Source: Deinococcus sp. YIM 134068 | GTDB lineage: Bacteria > Deinococcota > Deinococci > Deinococcales > Deinococcaceae | Length of the DNA: 64,000 bases | Assembly: GCF_036543075.1 (NCBI RefSeq) | Contig: NZ_JAZHPF010000014.1 | Location: forward strand, 38,142 to 102,141 | Direction of reading: 5' to 3' | In this document: piece after piece, positions 27,544-38,832 of the stretch | How positions within the stretch are numbered: position 1 is the stretch's first letter | Layout of the letters: every line of letters begins with the position of its first letter | Made by a program: the position numbers and the translations under genes | Notes under the pieces: generated by a model | Database searches by the model: none | What the model saw: the letters and a program-made list of their open reading frames with translations, nothing else | Told to the model about the DNA's origin: nothing

Positions 27544-27544
27544 C

Positions 27545-27844
<300 letters not shown>

Positions 27845-27859
27845 GGGTAGGCTCCTGTT

Positions 27860-29917
27860 TTACTTACCTGCCCCACTCGTGGGGCTGAGGCGGCGAAGGG
27901 GGTTGTAGGCGGGGCTGGTCTCGGCGTTGAAGCCGGTGGGGTTCAGGAACTCCACCATATGCAGACGCAGCGGCTGGACGATGTGGCCGATGAGGGTCAG
28001 CGCGAGGACAAAGGAGTGGAGCAACACGCCGAGCACGATGCCCAGGATGATCCCCAGGAAGCCGATGCGCTCGTACATGCTCCAGCCCACGTCCGAGCAC
28101 AGCTTGGCGAGGATCGCGGAGACCAGCCCGACCGCGAAGATACGGGCGTAGCTCACGACCGCGCCGCCCTGCGACAGCAGCTCGATGGGCAGCAGCGGGA
28201 AGTGACGGATGACGCGAATCCAGCCGACGAGAAACAGCGCGAAGCCGAGGTACATCACCAGGATCAGCGGGTTGGCGAAGTTGGTGAACTGCCCGAAGTC
28301 CTTGCCCGCCTGCGTGGCGAAGGCCATGCAGATCAGCGCCAGCACGCCGCCGAAGAGGGCCAGGCCCTCCCAGGTGTGGGTGGCGTCCCGGTGCTTGATC
28401 CCCTGCTGGATGCGGATGCCCCACCCCCACAGCACTTGCAGGATGCCGAAGAGCAGCGCGAAGACGAGCGCCACGTTCGAGAAGTATTCGGTCTCCAGAC
28501 GCGGGAAGAGCGTCGGGATCAGCCCGTAGTGCTCCTCGCCCGCGTGGGCCTCGGCGCGGATGCCGGTCCAGCCCCACAGGTTGTTCACGAGGTTGGGGTC
28601 CACGTAGAAGAGGTGGAGGTGCTCGCCGAGCGTGCCGAACAGCTCGCCCGTGATGACACCCCACAGGATGCTCCACGCCGCCATCACGTTCGTGACGAAC
28701 GAGAGGTTACGCAGCGTCGCGGGCGGCACGTAGGCCCCGAAGAAGCTCAGGTCCCAGCCCTCGTTCCGCCGCGCCTTGCCGCCCAGCCACAGGCCGAACA
28801 GCAGGAACAGCAGGCCATAGCCCACGTCCGCGATGATGATGCCGAAGAAGAGCGGGAAGAAGACGGCCACGACCCAGGTGGGGTCGAAGGTCCCGTACTT
28901 CGGCAGGCTCATCAGCCCCATCACGACCTGGAAGGGCCGGACGTAGCCGTTGTTCTTGAGCTGCACGGGCACGGCGGCGTCGTGGTGCTCGTCCACGGGG
29001 TGAAACTCGTAGCTCACCGCGTCCCCGAACCCGCCGAGCGCCCCCGTCAGCGCGGGCACCCGGTCGGCGGGCACATAGCCCTGCATGGCGAGGCTGTACT
29101 TGCCCCGCGCGGACACGGCGCGCACGTCGTGAATCGCCACGCGGTCCTTCAACGCGTCGCGCACGGCGAACAGCAGCGGCCCGTGCGCCTGCGCGAGGCG
29201 GTCGCGGTCCTCGGTCAGCCGCCGCGACCGCTCGGCCCCGCCCGTCCGCACCCGCTCCAGCTCGGCGGCGGCCTCGGAGAGGGGCATCCCGTCGAGGCGG
29301 CCCGGCAGCCGCAGCTCACCGAGGCGCACCCGACCGAGCGCCCCACGGGCCGCGTCCCGGTCGCCACGCAGGGTAGCGATCAATCCGACGCGGTTGACGC
29401 CCACCGTCTCCGTCGCCAGCGCGTAGCGCTCGGGGAGCGCCGATGCCAGCGCGGCGTCGAGGTCGGCGAGGTTGTCGCTGGGCTGGAGGAGGAAGGGCAC
29501 CACGGCGAGGCGGCGGCTGCGGTCCAGCCCCCCGGCGAGCCGGGCGAGGGCGCGCACCGCGTCCCCGTAGGCGGCCTCCGCGTCGAGGTCCGCCTGGAGG
29601 TCCTGGCGTTGACGGGCGAGGGTCGAGACGGGACCCGCCGCGTCCTCCACCACGCGCTCCCACTCGCCCTGGGCGGGCAGCGGGGCGGGCGCGGGACGGT
29701 AGGCCCCGAGTTCGGCGATGGTGCTCTCCGCGCGGGCCAGGAGCCGCTCGTCCTCGCGGCGGGACTGGGCGTCCTGCCCGGCGAGCGAGCCGGTGGAGAG
29801 TGGGCCGCCCGTGATGGGCCGCAGGTGCAGGACCCCGGCGTCTTGCAGCGCCGTGATGACCGCCTCGCTGTCGCGCTTGCGAACGGCGATCACGACCTGC
29901 TGCATGGGGTTGATCAC
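27860..29917 (-). CDS. atpI: V-type ATP synthase subunit I (a-type)
   Basis: The 685-residue protein has a cytoplasmic N-terminal half (to about residue 330) with stalk-binding helices and a C-terminal half with about eight membrane segments forming the proton half-channels. Key parts are [39 protein letters not shown] (with the essential Arg) and [20 protein letters not shown]. It interacts with the proteolipid ring. It overlaps the G/H gene by 4 nt. Confidence 0.96.
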   Translation of the reverse strand: MINPMQQVVIAVRKRDSEAVITALQDAGVLHLRPITGGPLSTGSLAGQDAQSRREDERLLARAESTIAELGAYRPAPAPLPAQGEWERVVEDAAGPVSTLARQRQDLQADLDAEAAYGDAVRALARLAGGLDRSRRLAVVPFLLQPSDNLADLDAALASALPERYALATETVGVNRVGLIATLRGDRDAARGALGRVRLGELRLPGRLDGMPLSEAAAELERVRTGGAERSRRLTEDRDRLAQAHGPLLFAVRDALKDRVAIHDVRAVSARGKYSLAMQGYVPADRVPALTGALGGFGDAVSYEFHPVDEHHDAAVPVQLKNNGYVRPFQVVMGLMSLPKYGTFDPTWVVAVFFPLFFGIIIADVGYGLLFLLFGLWLGGKARRNEGWDLSFFGAYVPPATLRNLSFVTNVMAAWSILWGVITGELFGTLGEHLHLFYVDPNLVNNLWGWTGIRAEAHAGEEHYGLIPTLFPRLETEYFSNVALVFALLFGILQVLWGWGIRIQQGIKHRDATHTWEGLALFGGVLALICMAFATQAGKDFGQFTNFANPLILVMYLGFALFLVGWIRVIRHFPLLPIELLSQGGAVVSYARIFAVGLVSAILAKLCSDVGWSMYERIGFLGIILGIVLGVLLHSFVLALTLIGHIVQPLRLHMVEFLNPTGFNAETSPAYNPLRRLSPTSGAGK

Positions 29918-30231
29918 GGCAGCACCGCCCGCAGGATCAGCTCGGCGGCCTGCTGGACCCGCCCGCTCGCCCGCTCACGGGTGGCCTGGGTGCCCTGCTC
30001 GGCCTGCTGGCGGGCCTCGTCGCGGATGCGCGCGGCCTCGGCCTGAAGTGCCTGCTCGCTCTCGGTCTGCATGGCCTGGGCGCGGGCCTGGGCCGCCTGC
30101 ACGATGCGCGCGGCCTCGGCCTCGGCGGCCTCGACCTCCCGCCGCGCGTCCTCACGGGCCGCCTCGATCTGCGCGTCCAGGGCCGCCTCACGGCTCGCCA
30201 GCTCACTCAAGACTCGACTGGAAACGTCCAA
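29914..30231 (-). CDS. atpG: V-type ATP synthase peripheral stalk subunit G/H-type
   Basis: The 105-residue protein is almost wholly a heptad coiled coil ([20 protein letters not shown] and onward, Ala/Glu/Arg-rich). Position as first gene, size and coil match the small peripheral-stalk partner of subunit E (called G or H). The probable TTG start at 30231 is preceded by AAAGGAGGAGGG. The operon promoter probably lies in the 30300-30420 region, where TTAGGAT on the minus strand is a weak -10 candidate. Confidence 0.9.
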   Translation of the reverse strand: MDVSSRVLSELASREAALDAQIEAAREDARREVEAAEAEAARIVQAAQARAQAMQTESEQALQAEAARIRDEARQQAEQGTQATRERASGRVQQAAELILRAVLP

Positions 30232-30916
30232 ATCCCTCCTCCTTTCCTCTCACAACATCGTCCTTGCGTGGCTCGGAGCCACCCCGCCCCAAAAAACCCC
30301 CGTCGAAGGGACCGGGTGTGCGGGGTGCGGTGAACGTTCTGCGTTGGCCCGACCTTTGGAATGGCGTCAGACTCGTGGAGCATCCTAACACAGCCTTCTT
30401 TCCCGCCCCGGAGGGCCAAGCGTCCCGCAGTTCATGGGGGAGGTGACAGGAGCGGCCCCCCGCGCCCGTCCTCCTGGGGGTGAGAACAGGGCGTGGACTG
30501 TGTGCTCAAGTCCGTCTGGAAAACGGTTCTTACATTCTGACCGTGGAGGGCGGCTGAGGGACGACCACAACGAGTCGGGGAACGTCTTCACCGTCCAGAA
30601 GAAGGACGAGCGGTGTTCGTCACCCCTCTCCCCGGTCCTCTCCTGCAAACGCCTGATGTGAATTGCGAATAGAGTGAAAGGAGCGTTTTTATCTTCTGGC
30701 AGGAGGACGAGCGTCGCTCGTCACCCCCTCCCCGACCCTCCCCCACAAGGAGGGAGGGAGAAAAGGGCACGTCTGGCGCGCTGGGTTTCTATTCCACATC
30801 AGGCCTTACAAGAGGAGAGAAGAAGCACGCCGACTTCCCATCACGTATCAGACATTCAGGAGGAAGGGCGAACGAGGCTCTTCGTCCTGCGTCCAGGACC
30901 CCTCTCAACCACGCCC
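30232..30916. other. Gene-free gap upstream of the V-ATPase operon and downstream of glnB
   Basis: This stretch of about 685 bp holds the presumed V-ATPase leader (about 30232-30420), with a GTGGCTCCGAGCCAC hairpin. It also holds one MITE-like repeat (30648-30807) and a partial copy of that repeat's interior (about 30590-30647). The short open frames here have repeat-like composition and no ribosome sites. I see no convincing gene. Confidence 0.7.
30648..30807. mobile_element. MITE-like element, copy B
   Basis: The 160-bp element is bounded by AACGCCTGATGTGAATT on the left and ATTCCACATCAGGCCTT on the right, which are inverted repeats of each other with few mismatches. The interior has GGCAGGAGGACGAGCG and a GCTCGTCACCCCC tract shared with the copy at 55425-55572. 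There is no coding capacity. Movement by a transposase encoded elsewhere is inference. Confidence 0.65.
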
Positions 30917-31291
30917 TCACATGCCCGGCGCGAGTTTCTTCTCGTTCACGGGGGTCAGGGCGGCCTGATCCTCCTCCCCGGTGCGGATGCGGACGACCCG
31001 TTCGAGCGGCTGGACGAAAATCTTGCCGTCCCCGACCTCGCCCGTCCTGGCCCCGCGCAGGATGGCGGCGACGGCGGTTTCCACGAACGGCTCGGACACG
31101 GCGATGCGGAACTCCACCTTGTCGCGGAACTCCACCATGACGCGCGTGCCCCGGTACTGCTCCACGATGACCTGCTCGCCGCCGTGCCCGGAGACGCGGC
31201 CCAGCGTGATGCCGCTGATGCCCGCCTGGAACAGCGCCTCCTTGACCTGCTGCACCCGCTCGGGGCGCACCACCGCCGTGATCAGTTTCAT
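30917..31291 (-). CDS. P-II family nitrogen regulatory protein
   Basis: The 124-residue P-II trimer-forming protein senses ATP/ADP and 2-oxoglutarate. It starts MKLITAVVRPERVQQVKEAL; the T-loop GHGGEQVIVEQYRGTRVMVE keeps Tyr46 but has Val at position 51, where enteric P-II is uridylylated. The nucleotide-binding GDGKIFVQ and VVRIRTGEED are intact. It follows amt by about 125 bp and has its own TACGGT box 6 nt before the ATG. It is a close paralogue of the protein at 32744-33124. Confidence 0.95.
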   Translation of the reverse strand: MKLITAVVRPERVQQVKEALFQAGISGITLGRVSGHGGEQVIVEQYRGTRVMVEFRDKVEFRIAVSEPFVETAVAAILRGARTGEVGDGKIFVQPLERVVRIRTGEEDQAALTPVNEKKLAPGM

Positions 31292-31297
31292 GGCTCA

Positions 31298-31303
31298 ACC
31301 GTA
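31298..31303 (-). promoter_or_regulatory. Leaderless-type -10 box for the downstream P-II gene
   Basis: TACGGT lies 6 nt before the ATG at 31291, so this P-II copy may be expressed independently of amt. Confidence 0.4.
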
Positions 31304-31416
31304 CCCCAACGTGGGCGGTCACACTTCACGACGGCAAGTCCCGCCACCGGGGATGCGGTCGGTGGCGGGACGGACGTGGAGGTTCTGGATTAGGGGGAGT
31401 GCGGGGTTGGGATCGG

Positions 31417-32733
<1,317 letters not shown>

Positions 32734-32743
32734 CTGGAACTCC

Positions 32744-33124
<381 letters not shown>

Positions 33125-33177
33125 GGCGTCTCCTTTTTTCCGCTCAATTTGCAGTGTTCGCATCCCTGCATGGGGTC

Positions 33178-33206
33178 AGCGTAGGAGCGGATGTGTAAGG
33201 TGTCAA
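33178..33206 (-). promoter_or_regulatory. Sigma-A-type promoter of glnK-amt with a flanking palindrome
   Basis: TTGACA (33201-33206), a 17-nt spacer and TACGCT (33178-33183) read on the minus strand. Directly upstream, ATCTG and CAGAT frame TTCTTGAT (33207-33224) as a possible operator touching the -35, and CAGAT repeats once more after 3 nt. Confidence 0.65.
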
Positions 33207-33276
33207 TCTGTTCTTGATCAGATGTCCAGATTTTATCTAACATTCTGACGAGAGCGGTCTAGAGGAGCGGGGCAGC

Positions 33277-33313
33277 CAAAAGAAGGGAGAGGCGATTCGC
33301 ACCTCTCCCACTC
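33277..33313 (-). terminator. Terminator of the DUF4126 gene
   Basis: On the minus strand GGGAGAGG pairs with CCTCTCCC around a 9-nt loop and is followed by TTCTTTTGG. Confidence 0.65.
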
Positions 33314-33342
33314 GGTCTTGAACTCCCAGGAGTCGTGGGGCT

Positions 33343-33900
33343 TCAAGCCACTGCACGGTCCCGCCGTCGCCCCCACATCCGAAAGGCGAGGACGAGGACG
33401 CCCACCACGCCCAGCGCGGCGAGGAGGGGCGCGAAGACGGCGAGGAGGCTCAGCGTCAGACTCAGGCCGTCCTCGGCGGTGCTGAGAACCGGATTGGCGA
33501 GGCCGCCCGTCGTGGCCGTCGCCACCGGGCGCAGCGCCGCCCGTGTGCCGTGGACGCCGCCCGTCACGATCAATCCCAACGCGAGGCTCAGCGCCGGGGG
33601 CACGTCCGCCACGCCCGCCTGCGCCGCGAACAGCACCGCGCCCGCCGAGGCGTTCACCACGCCGCCGACGAGGTGCAACACGTGGTCCACGCCCGGAATC
33701 TTGTCGCCCACGAAGTCGAGCAGGCCGAGCACGCCCACACCGAGCAGCACCCAGGTATTGCCGAGCAGGTCGAAGGGCGCGGCGAGGTCCAGCACGCCGA
33801 AGCGCGAGAGGAAGCCCACCACGAGCAGGGGCACGAAGGCGTTCAACCCGGCGGCCCCCGACAGACCGAAGGCCGACAGCAGGCCGGAGAGGAGGTCCAT
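33343..33900 (-). CDS. DUF4126 family membrane protein
   Basis: The 185-residue protein has about five hydrophobic segments. The start MDLLSGLLSAFGLSGAAGLN and the conserved LDFVGDKIPGVDHVLHLVGG with charged residues between helices identify DUF4126. A basic tail (MWGRRRDRAVA) lies inside by the positive-inside rule. Function is unknown. The ATG at 33900 is 5 nt from a TACTCT box, so it is leaderless; longer in-frame upstream sequence looks non-coding. Confidence 0.82.
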   Translation of the reverse strand: MDLLSGLLSAFGLSGAAGLNAFVPLLVVGFLSRFGVLDLAAPFDLLGNTWVLLGVGVLGLLDFVGDKIPGVDHVLHLVGGVVNASAGAVLFAAQAGVADVPPALSLALGLIVTGGVHGTRAALRPVATATTGGLANPVLSTAEDGLSLTLSLLAVFAPLLAALGVVGVLVLAFRMWGRRRDRAVA

Positions 33901-33905
33901 AGGAC

Positions 33906-33911
33906 AGAGTA
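33906..33911 (-). promoter_or_regulatory. Leaderless-type -10 box for the DUF4126 gene
   Basis: TACTCT lies 5 nt before the ATG at 33900. Confidence 0.45.
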
Positions 33912-34073
33912 CGCGGTGCGGTGAGCAGGGGGCGGGTGTGGGCGAGGAGATGGACGGGATGAGGAGCTGAGGGTTGCCCCGAAGAGCAGTGGGCCGGAGT
34001 GGGGAGTCCTCGGCGACCTGCCCGGCGCGGCGCTCACCCCGGCCCGGCCTCCTTTGTCCCCCGCCGCCCGCGC

Positions 34074-34079
34074 TAGCCT
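34074..34079 (+). promoter_or_regulatory. Leaderless-type -10 box for the gene at 34086
   Basis: TAGCCT lies 6 nt before the ATG at 34086. Confidence 0.45.
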
Positions 34080-34085
34080 GCCCGC

Positions 34086-34739
34086 ATGACCGCCCGCACG
34101 CCCGCCGCCCGACCATCCCCCCTGCCCGCCTTCCTGCTGGGGTGGGGGGTGGGGGCGCTGCTGTTCCTGGTCGTGCGGACCGTGGGGCTGGCGCTGCTGG
34201 AGGGGCCGTGTACGGGCCGGACCACCCTCGCCCTGCTGATGCCGCTCGTGCTGGGGCCGGGGGGGCTGGCCCTCACGGCGACGAACTGGGGGCGGCCCCG
34301 GCGGGTGGCGCTCGGGCTGGGGCTGGTGGTGGCGTCCTTTCTCCCGGCGCTGGCGGGCGGAGTGCGCGACCTCGGCGTGCTGCGGGCGACGGGCTGCGCG
34401 GGCGGCTACGTGGTCGTCGCCCCGGCGGGGCAGGGGTCGGTGGCGGAAGTGACCCTGCGCCCCGGCGAGACGCTGAATCTCACGGCGCGGGTGGGCGGCT
34501 ATACCCCGCAGACGCATCCCGGCCCCTTCGCCCTGAGCGCGGCGAGCACCAACCCCAACGTCGTCCCCACGCTCCCAGGGCGGCGACAGGCCCCGGCGGG
34601 CGAGGCCGTGCCGCTCGCCTTGCGGGTGACGCCGGACGCCCCACGCAACAGCTACACGGTGACGGTCCAGGGCACCCAGCGGCGGGACGGGCAGACGTTC
34701 ACGGCGGTGGGAACATTGACGGTGAATGTCAGTCGCTGA
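34086..34739 (+). CDS. Membrane-anchored protein of unknown function
   Basis: The 217-residue protein has about three hydrophobic segments in its first 110 residues (LLGWGVGALLFLVVRTVGL, LLMPLVLGPGGLALTA, VALGLGLVVASFLPALAGG). A beta-rich extracytoplasmic domain then ends in VTVQGTQRRDGQTFTAVGTL and LTVNVSR, resembling an immunoglobulin-like or pilus-type sandwich. It is not a family I can name. The 217-residue frame runs from a leaderless-type start. A short gap separates it from marC. Confidence 0.65.
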   Translation: MTARTPAARPSPLPAFLLGWGVGALLFLVVRTVGLALLEGPCTGRTTLALLMPLVLGPGGLALTATNWGRPRRVALGLGLVVASFLPALAGGVRDLGVLRATGCAGGYVVVAPAGQGSVAEVTLRPGETLNLTARVGGYTPQTHPGPFALSAASTNPNVVPTLPGRRQAPAGEAVPLALRVTPDAPRNSYTVTVQGTQRRDGQTFTAVGTLTVNVSR

Positions 34740-34862
34740 GGGGGCGCAGGGGTCCCCAGTAGAGAGCTGAGACGGGCTGACGGTCCTTCCTATTTCCTCC
34801 CGGAACAGCCGAGGTGAGCCTGACCTCGCACACCGCGAACCTCGCGCGACTGGGGGAGCGGG

Positions 34863-34868
34863 TAGGCT
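34863..34868 (+). promoter_or_regulatory. Leaderless-type -10 box for the MarC gene
   Basis: TAGGCT lies 7 nt before the GTG at 34876. Confidence 0.45.
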
Positions 34869-34875
34869 GGAGGGT

Positions 34876-35553
34876 GTGAACGTGGCCGAACTCTCCAGCC
34901 TGAGCCTCCAGACCTTCCTGACCATGCTCGTGGTGATGGACCCCATCGGCCTCGCGCCCATCTTCATCGGGCTGGCGGGACGCAGGCCGAGCTTCGAGCG
35001 GCGGCGGGTGGCGATCAAGGCCACGCTTGTGGCGGGCGGCATCATCCTCGTGTTCGGGCTGGCCGGGCGCGAGCTGCTGGACCACCTCGGCATCAGCCTG
35101 AGCGCCTTCCGGATCGCGGGGGGCATCCTGCTCTTTTTAATCGCGCTCGATATGGTCTTCGCGCGCCCCAGCGGCAGCAAGGAGACTCCGGAAGAGGAGC
35201 GCGAGGCGCAGGACCGCCCCGATATCAGCGTCTTTCCCCTTGCCATCCCGCTCATCGCCGGGCCGGGCACGCTGGCGAGCATCATGATCCTCGCGGGCGA
35301 CGCGCACGGCAGCCCGCCCCTGCTCGCGGCGGTGCTCCTCGTGACCTCCTTCGTGCTGGGGCTGTGTTACCTCGCCCTGCGCCTCAGCGGCCAGATCGCC
35401 CGCGTCATCGGCCTGACGGGCGTCCACGTCGTCACGCGCGTCCTCGGCGTGCTGCTGGGTGCCCTCGCCGTGCAATACGTGGCGGACGGCGTGCTGGAGT
35501 TCCTGCGGGGCGGGGCGGAGACGACTCTCGCCGCGTTCGGGTGGGCGGGGTAG
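34876..35553 (+). CDS. MarC family integral membrane protein
   Basis: The 225-residue protein has six hydrophobic segments in two internally related halves. Landmarks are [18 protein letters not shown] near the N-terminus and [20 protein letters not shown] in the second half, the paired DPxG/AGPG motifs of the MarC (UPF0056) family. The family was once linked to multidrug resistance, but its transport role is unproven. The loop between the halves is acidic ([17 protein letters not shown]). The start is GTG at 34876, 7 nt from a TAGGCT box. Confidence 0.9.
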   Translation: MNVAELSSLSLQTFLTMLVVMDPIGLAPIFIGLAGRRPSFERRRVAIKATLVAGGIILVFGLAGRELLDHLGISLSAFRIAGGILLFLIALDMVFARPSGSKETPEEEREAQDRPDISVFPLAIPLIAGPGTLASIMILAGDAHGSPPLLAAVLLVTSFVLGLCYLALRLSGQIARVIGLTGVHVVTRVLGVLLGALAVQYVADGVLEFLRGGAETTLAAFGWAG

Positions 35554-35708
35554 ACGAACGGCCCACTCTATCCTCCTCGCCCTTCACGTCTACAAAAAGC
35601 GGCTCAAGCTCAGCTAAGCCACTCGGCGCAACATTCGGGGACGCGCCAGACCCTAGAATGCGGGCTGTGAACCCCACAGCGAGCGTGACGAGAGAGGAGG
35701 CGCGCGGG

Positions 35709-36233
<525 letters not shown>

Positions 36234-36267
36234 GAAGCGGTCAGTCAGACAGATAACGGTTCAAAGG

Positions 36268-36313
36268 AAAGAGGAGTGGAGAGACCAGATGGTGCCTCCC
36301 TCTCCTCTTTTGT
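36268..36313 (+). terminator. Terminator after the HNH gene
   Basis: AAAGAGGAG and CTCCTCTTT form the stem, extended by GAGAG and CTC within the arms, followed by TTGTTCT. Confidence 0.65.
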
Positions 36314-36370
36314 TCTCCCCTGCTTACGGAGCAGTAGTTTACAGGGGGTGTAATTAGCTCAAAACTGCAC

Positions 36371-36598
36371 TTAACATAGTTCCTCAGTCTTTTCGAGGTG
36401 TTTGACCTTTATGCTTATAAATCTTTCATCCGTTTTAAAAGGCATATTATTCTCGCGAAGACAAGCTTCTAGACCGCTGTTTAATTGAGCGGGAAGTTTC
36501 ACAATTCGCTCTCCTGATGTATAGGAGCGCCAGGCAAGTATGGCTCCTGTGGTAACTATAGCTAAAACAAGTAAAGGCACTCCCACTTTGGCTAGCAC
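36371..36598 (-). CDS. Small single-pass membrane protein in the AT-rich island
   Basis: The 75-residue protein has one N-terminal membrane segment (VGVPLLVLAIVTTGAILAW) and a charged extracytoplasmic or cytoplasmic tail with two Cys (LEACLRENN and EELC at the end). Base use is far more AT-rich than in flanking genes. It lies 10 bp downstream of the lipoprotein gene at 36609-37454 on the same strand, so the pair is probably one transcript. No family is recognised. An immunity or accessory role for the upstream lipoprotein is speculation. Confidence 0.6.
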   Translation of the reverse strand: MLAKVGVPLLVLAIVTTGAILAWRSYTSGERIVKLPAQLNSGLEACLRENNMPFKTDERFISIKVKHLEKTEELC

Positions 36599-36608
36599 AT
36601 CGCTGTCC

Positions 36609-37454
36609 TTAGTAGCCTAAAGGCCAGTAGTAGCTATATGTGTTACTTGGTACAAGTCTATTCCAGTAATGCTTTTCCATAATGTACATGTATCCCCAAC
36701 GATCGTAATCGTAAACTAAGTTCCCTAGTGCCCAGTCACTAAGACTTTGATTGTAATATTGTATTTGTCTTCCCACATTGTTATTGTAAAGGTCCATCTG
36801 AGAGACCAAAGTACCATAGGAGGGACTCCCGGTCTCATGAGCTGTTGCTATGGTTGAAGCAGCCCAACCACCGACATGTTTATTCATTAAGGCATTCCAA
36901 TATGCGTGTTGAAACGCATTCCCCTCATTGCCATCTTCATATGGTTGCCAATCGAAGCGTCTAGCAGTCTCCGCTACTGCTGTCTGAGAGTCTGCCCTTG
37001 CAATAGAACATATGATAATGCCGACGGCTACGCAGGCGATGCGCTCATCCAGGTTGATACTCGCACCATATTGAGGACTCAACTTCTCATCATTTTCCTT
37101 AACAAGATTTTTGATTAAAGCTCCTACTTCATTATATAATTCAATGTTTTGCGACACGTCAGAGTTGCTGGAAGAATTTAGTAAGCTTGTTATCTTTTCT
37201 AATTGTTCTCTTGTTAGCGAGTAAGCTGACTTAACAACATTCTGCGCTTCCGATGAATCCTTTTCCAAATTTGGATAGTGTTTGGGTTTGCTTGTAGTTG
37301 GAATGGAATCAAGCGTCCTCATCCCTGGCAGAGCGGCGGGAGTCCCTGATAGTACTGGAGCCTGTGGCCTATCTTGCCCACATGCAGAAAGAATGGCAGA
37401 AAGCGTAGTGTTGCGGGAAGGAAAGCACGACGCATCGCAGTAACTCCTAATCAC
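36609..37454 (-). CDS. Lipoprotein with a DUF6973-like domain; frameshift at the signal peptide
   Basis: The main frame encodes a Ser/Pro-rich linker, a helical middle (LTREQLEKITSLLNSSSN) and a C-terminal domain with EGNAFQHAYWNALMNKHVGG, TIATAHETG and MDLYNNNVGRQI, which I associate with DUF6973; function unknown. The lipobox LSAILSACGQD lies in this frame but without a proper basic start. AGGAG and ATG (37435) sit one frame off and encode MRRAFLP, after which a one-base deletion must be corrected to reach TTLSAILSAC. The formal in-frame start (GTG 37454) has no ribosome site. Composition is AT-rich, so recent acquisition is likely. Confidence 0.7.
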   Translation of the reverse strand: MIRSYCDASCFPSRNTTLSAILSACGQDRPQAPVLSGTPAALPGMRTLDSIPTTSKPKHYPNLEKDSSEAQNVVKSAYSLTREQLEKITSLLNSSSNSDVSQNIELYNEVGALIKNLVKENDEKLSPQYGASINLDERIACVAVGIIICSIARADSQTAVAETARRFDWQPYEDGNEGNAFQHAYWNALMNKHVGGWAASTIATAHETGSPSYGTLVSQMDLYNNNVGRQIQYYNQSLSDWALGNLVYDYDRWGYMYIMEKHYWNRLVPSNTYSYYWPLGY

Positions 37455-37684
37455 TGAGAACGTAATGTCGCATGGGCGGGCGACATCTCAAAGTTCCATA
37501 AACTTTTGGCCCGTAAAGAGTATAACTGCCAAGGCGTGTATAAGGCGTGAGGGTGACCAGATGGATTTTCAATTGCACATTGAATTACTTAGAGTTGTAA
37601 TATTTCTAGACTTAAACGTGGCTAGGAGTTGATCTGGCAGTTCCTATAGCGCACAAAAATGTCGAAAACGAGTCCTAACCCCGT

Positions 37685-38824
37685 TTATTGAAGCGCGTCC
37701 GCGTCCGCCTGCCTCAGAATCCTCGCGTTGTCGGGCACGTTCGCACCGTCGGGCAGGGTCACGTCGATGACGAGGGCACCCGTGCCAATGGTCACGTTAT
37801 TCCCGATCTTGGAGCGGAAGACCACCGAGTCGTCGCCCACGGTGACATTGTTGCCCATCTCCAGCGGGCCGTGGAAGACGATGTTGTCGTCGGTATCCAG
37901 ACCGTCGCCGATGCGGATACTCGTGCCCTTGAGGGCGTGGAAGGTCACGCGGTCCTCTATCTCGGCGTTCCTGCCGATGATGATGGGCGCGCCCTCGTCG
38001 GCGCGGATGCTGGTGCGGCGGCCCACGACGCTGTTCTCTCCCAGCCGCACGTCGCCGACCACGCGGGCGAACTCGGCCAGTTCCACGCCCCGGCCCAGGG
38101 TGGGAGGCATGGGGTCGGGATTCCACGAGGTCCGGGGGGCGGCGCTCGCGCGGTTCACGCCGTCGAAGCCCCGCTCCCGGTACAGCCGGGTGTACCCCTC
38201 CGCGAACTCCGCGTTGACCTCCAGCACGTCGCGTTGAAACTCGGCATTGGCCTCCGCCTTGAGCGGCAGAGCGTTCGCCTGCGCCTGGGTGGTGATCACG
38301 GCACCCGTGGGCACGAGGCGGTCACGCGGCACGCGCACGTTCCGCACGATGGCCCCGTGCAGGACGAACACGCCGTCCTCCAGCACGCTGTTTTCCACCC
38401 GCGACAGAAAGCCCACGAAGGTGAAGTCGCCCACCACGCTGTTGCGGATGGTCGCCTGGTGGGCGATGCTCGCCTGATGGCCGACGGAGGTGGCGCGCGG
38501 GCCGCAGCCGCCCGCCGGGGTGGGTTCGCCCCGCCGCGCGAGGAAGGTGATGTTGTCCTGCAAGTTGGACTCACTGCCGATGCACGCCCGCGTTCCGGGC
38601 TGCGCCGTGATGACGGTGTTGCCCGCCACGAAGCTTCCCCGCCCGATGCTGATGTCCCCGAACACCTCCGTCAGCGGCGAGATGAAGCTGCCGTTGGTGA
38701 CGACGGGTACCTCCGCCCGGAAGCGGCTGAGCAGCCCCTCCGCCCCGCCCGCCAGGGCCACCGCCCCGACGCCGATGCCCAGGCCGAGGACGGCAAGCCG
38801 CCCACCTCTTCGCAGGTTTCGCAT
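37685..38824 (-). CDS. Tandem left-handed beta-helix protein of the gamma-carbonic anhydrase type
   Basis: The 379-residue protein has a Gly-rich hydrophobic N-terminal anchor or signal (LAVLGLGIGVGAVALAGG), then two hexapeptide-repeat domains. The first (about 40-190) has TSVGHQASIAHQATIRN. The second (about 235-375) has VVGDVRLGENSVVGRRTSIR, VTFHALKG and NIVFHGPLEMGNN, and closes with VTLPDGANVPDNARI. By memory of the Cam enzyme, the three zinc His are split: the first domain keeps the AHQ one and the second keeps the other two. Activity is therefore doubtful or the site composite. It has a leaderless-type start. Confidence 0.85.
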   Translation of the reverse strand: MRNLRRGGRLAVLGLGIGVGAVALAGGAEGLLSRFRAEVPVVTNGSFISPLTEVFGDISIGRGSFVAGNTVITAQPGTRACIGSESNLQDNITFLARRGEPTPAGGCGPRATSVGHQASIAHQATIRNSVVGDFTFVGFLSRVENSVLEDGVFVLHGAIVRNVRVPRDRLVPTGAVITTQAQANALPLKAEANAEFQRDVLEVNAEFAEGYTRLYRERGFDGVNRASAAPRTSWNPDPMPPTLGRGVELAEFARVVGDVRLGENSVVGRRTSIRADEGAPIIIGRNAEIEDRVTFHALKGTSIRIGDGLDTDDNIVFHGPLEMGNNVTVGDDSVVFRSKIGNNVTIGTGALVIDVTLPDGANVPDNARILRQADADALQ

Positions 38825-38832
38825 TTGCCCGG

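Noticed and set aside
27959..30046. 695-codon open frame antisense to atpI
   Set aside because: His/Gln/Arg-rich shadow of the subunit I gene without any family motif.
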